Assembly (NCBI GenBank): GCA_030710605.1
Contig: CP092874.1
Location: 17,448,062 to 17,512,061, forward strand
DNA length: 64,000 nt
Direction of reading: 5' to 3'
From: Cordylochernes scorpioides
Taxonomy: Eukaryota; Arthropoda; Arachnida; Pseudoscorpiones; Chernetidae
Part shown: positions 63,601 to 64,000 of the stretch, piece by piece
Layout of the letters: each line of letters starts with the position of its first letter
Position numbering within the stretch: the first letter of the stretch is position 1
Notes under the pieces: generated by a model
The model's database searches: none
Told to the model about the DNA's origin: nothing
The model's input: only the letters and a program-made list of their open reading frames with translations
Program-made: the position numbers and the translations under genes

Positions 63601-64000
63601 GTGTGCCACCACTTCCCCTTTATCTTTATTTTTATTCTAGTAACTAATTTGTGCCCCAAATTATTTCCCATTTAATAGGTTTATTAGCTTTTCTCTCATT
63701 AATTTGTAAATAGACTTACAGTTTTACTAGTTTTGTGGTGTTGGACTTTGTTTTTTAACTTACAGATGTAGATAAAACATTTCACTATTAATCGATAATA
63801 TCATTTTGTTTATTAATGCCTTCAACTACCAATCAACCCTTTATATATTATTACCTTTAATATTTTTATTTTATTTTAATTTTTTTTCCCATCATGTTCA
63901 GACTTAGAATTTTACAACTTCAACTATTTTAGGCACCATTTTAAGAAATCTACACCTAACCATTTTTATAATATTTCTTAATCAGATAAAACATTTATCA
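60671..64000. other. Pyrimidine-biased region without recognised gene
   Basis: The plus strand is clearly richer in C and T than in G, especially 61.4-63.5 kb. Segments 61960-62110 and 63220-63360 are diverged direct copies of each other (around AACAATACCTC and TTCAACTCAGACTTCC). A 60-codon frame at 63017-63199 begins with a signal-peptide-like segment (RPLIFSLILFFIWSSS). Given the neighbouring Gag-like piece it may be fossil retroelement sequence, or intron or 3' UTR. I cannot decide. Confidence 0.35.

Overview
This 64-kb window is AT-rich, gene-poor nuclear DNA from an animal, most likely an arthropod. A chelicerate is possible from the flavour of the non-LTR elements and the DUF4817-type mariner, but I am not sure. 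I found no convincing host gene. Nearly every recognisable feature is a transposable element or a decayed copy of one: non-LTR retrotransposons (LINEs), Penelope-like elements (PLEs), LTR-element fossils, Helitrons, Tc1/mariner/pogo elements and MITEs, three tRNA-headed SINE families, fold-back elements and tandem arrays grown from transposon ends. There are two 100-N assembly gaps.

Layout. 0-5.8 kb: a hammerhead-bearing retrozyme, MITEs, Helitrons, a tRNA-Gly-like copy and a fold-back element. 6-12.2 kb: SINEs, an inverted retrozyme pair, a GC-rich inverted pair, a minisatellite (9.3-10.0 kb) and nested SINEs. 13.0-19.8 kb: a long-TIR mariner-like element split by a LINE, which itself contains an LTR-element fragment. 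19.9-27.7 kb: Helitrons, a Tc1-like MITE blown up into a 118-bp tandem array, a LINE-tail tandem array, a second retrozyme with an intact hammerhead, and a LINE 3' end. 28-37.6 kb: AT-rich sequence, SINE-3 inside SINE-2, Helitrons, a gap, fold-backs, and a diverged Penelope-type reverse transcriptase (36.2-37.1 kb). 37.7-41.9 kb: a head-to-head PLE dimer inside a LINE 3' UTR, with target-site duplications at both levels. 42-50 kb: SINE-1, a third retrozyme, a structurally complete LTR element (45.35-47.36 kb) carrying an acidic repeat protein but no visible pol, and a LINE RNase H end. 50.9-60 kb: a second LINE-tail array, fold-backs, a SINE-1 cluster, a pogo/Tigger deletion derivative, an R1-like LINE end and a truncated PLE with a hammerhead. 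60-64 kb: a GC-rich leader with a TATA-like motif and a Gag-like start, then pyrimidine-biased DNA.

The thread linking the window is self-cleaving RNA. Short 318-321-bp retrozyme units (at least four loci) carry type I hammerhead ribozymes, two with the full conserved core. PLE ends and several solo or fold-back elements carry hammerheads or hammerhead-like folds, some with recurrent non-canonical cores. My inference is that the PLEs are the likely source of enzyme for moving the retrozymes. The nesting order gives a readable relative chronology of LINE, PLE, SINE-2, SINE-3 and MITE activity.
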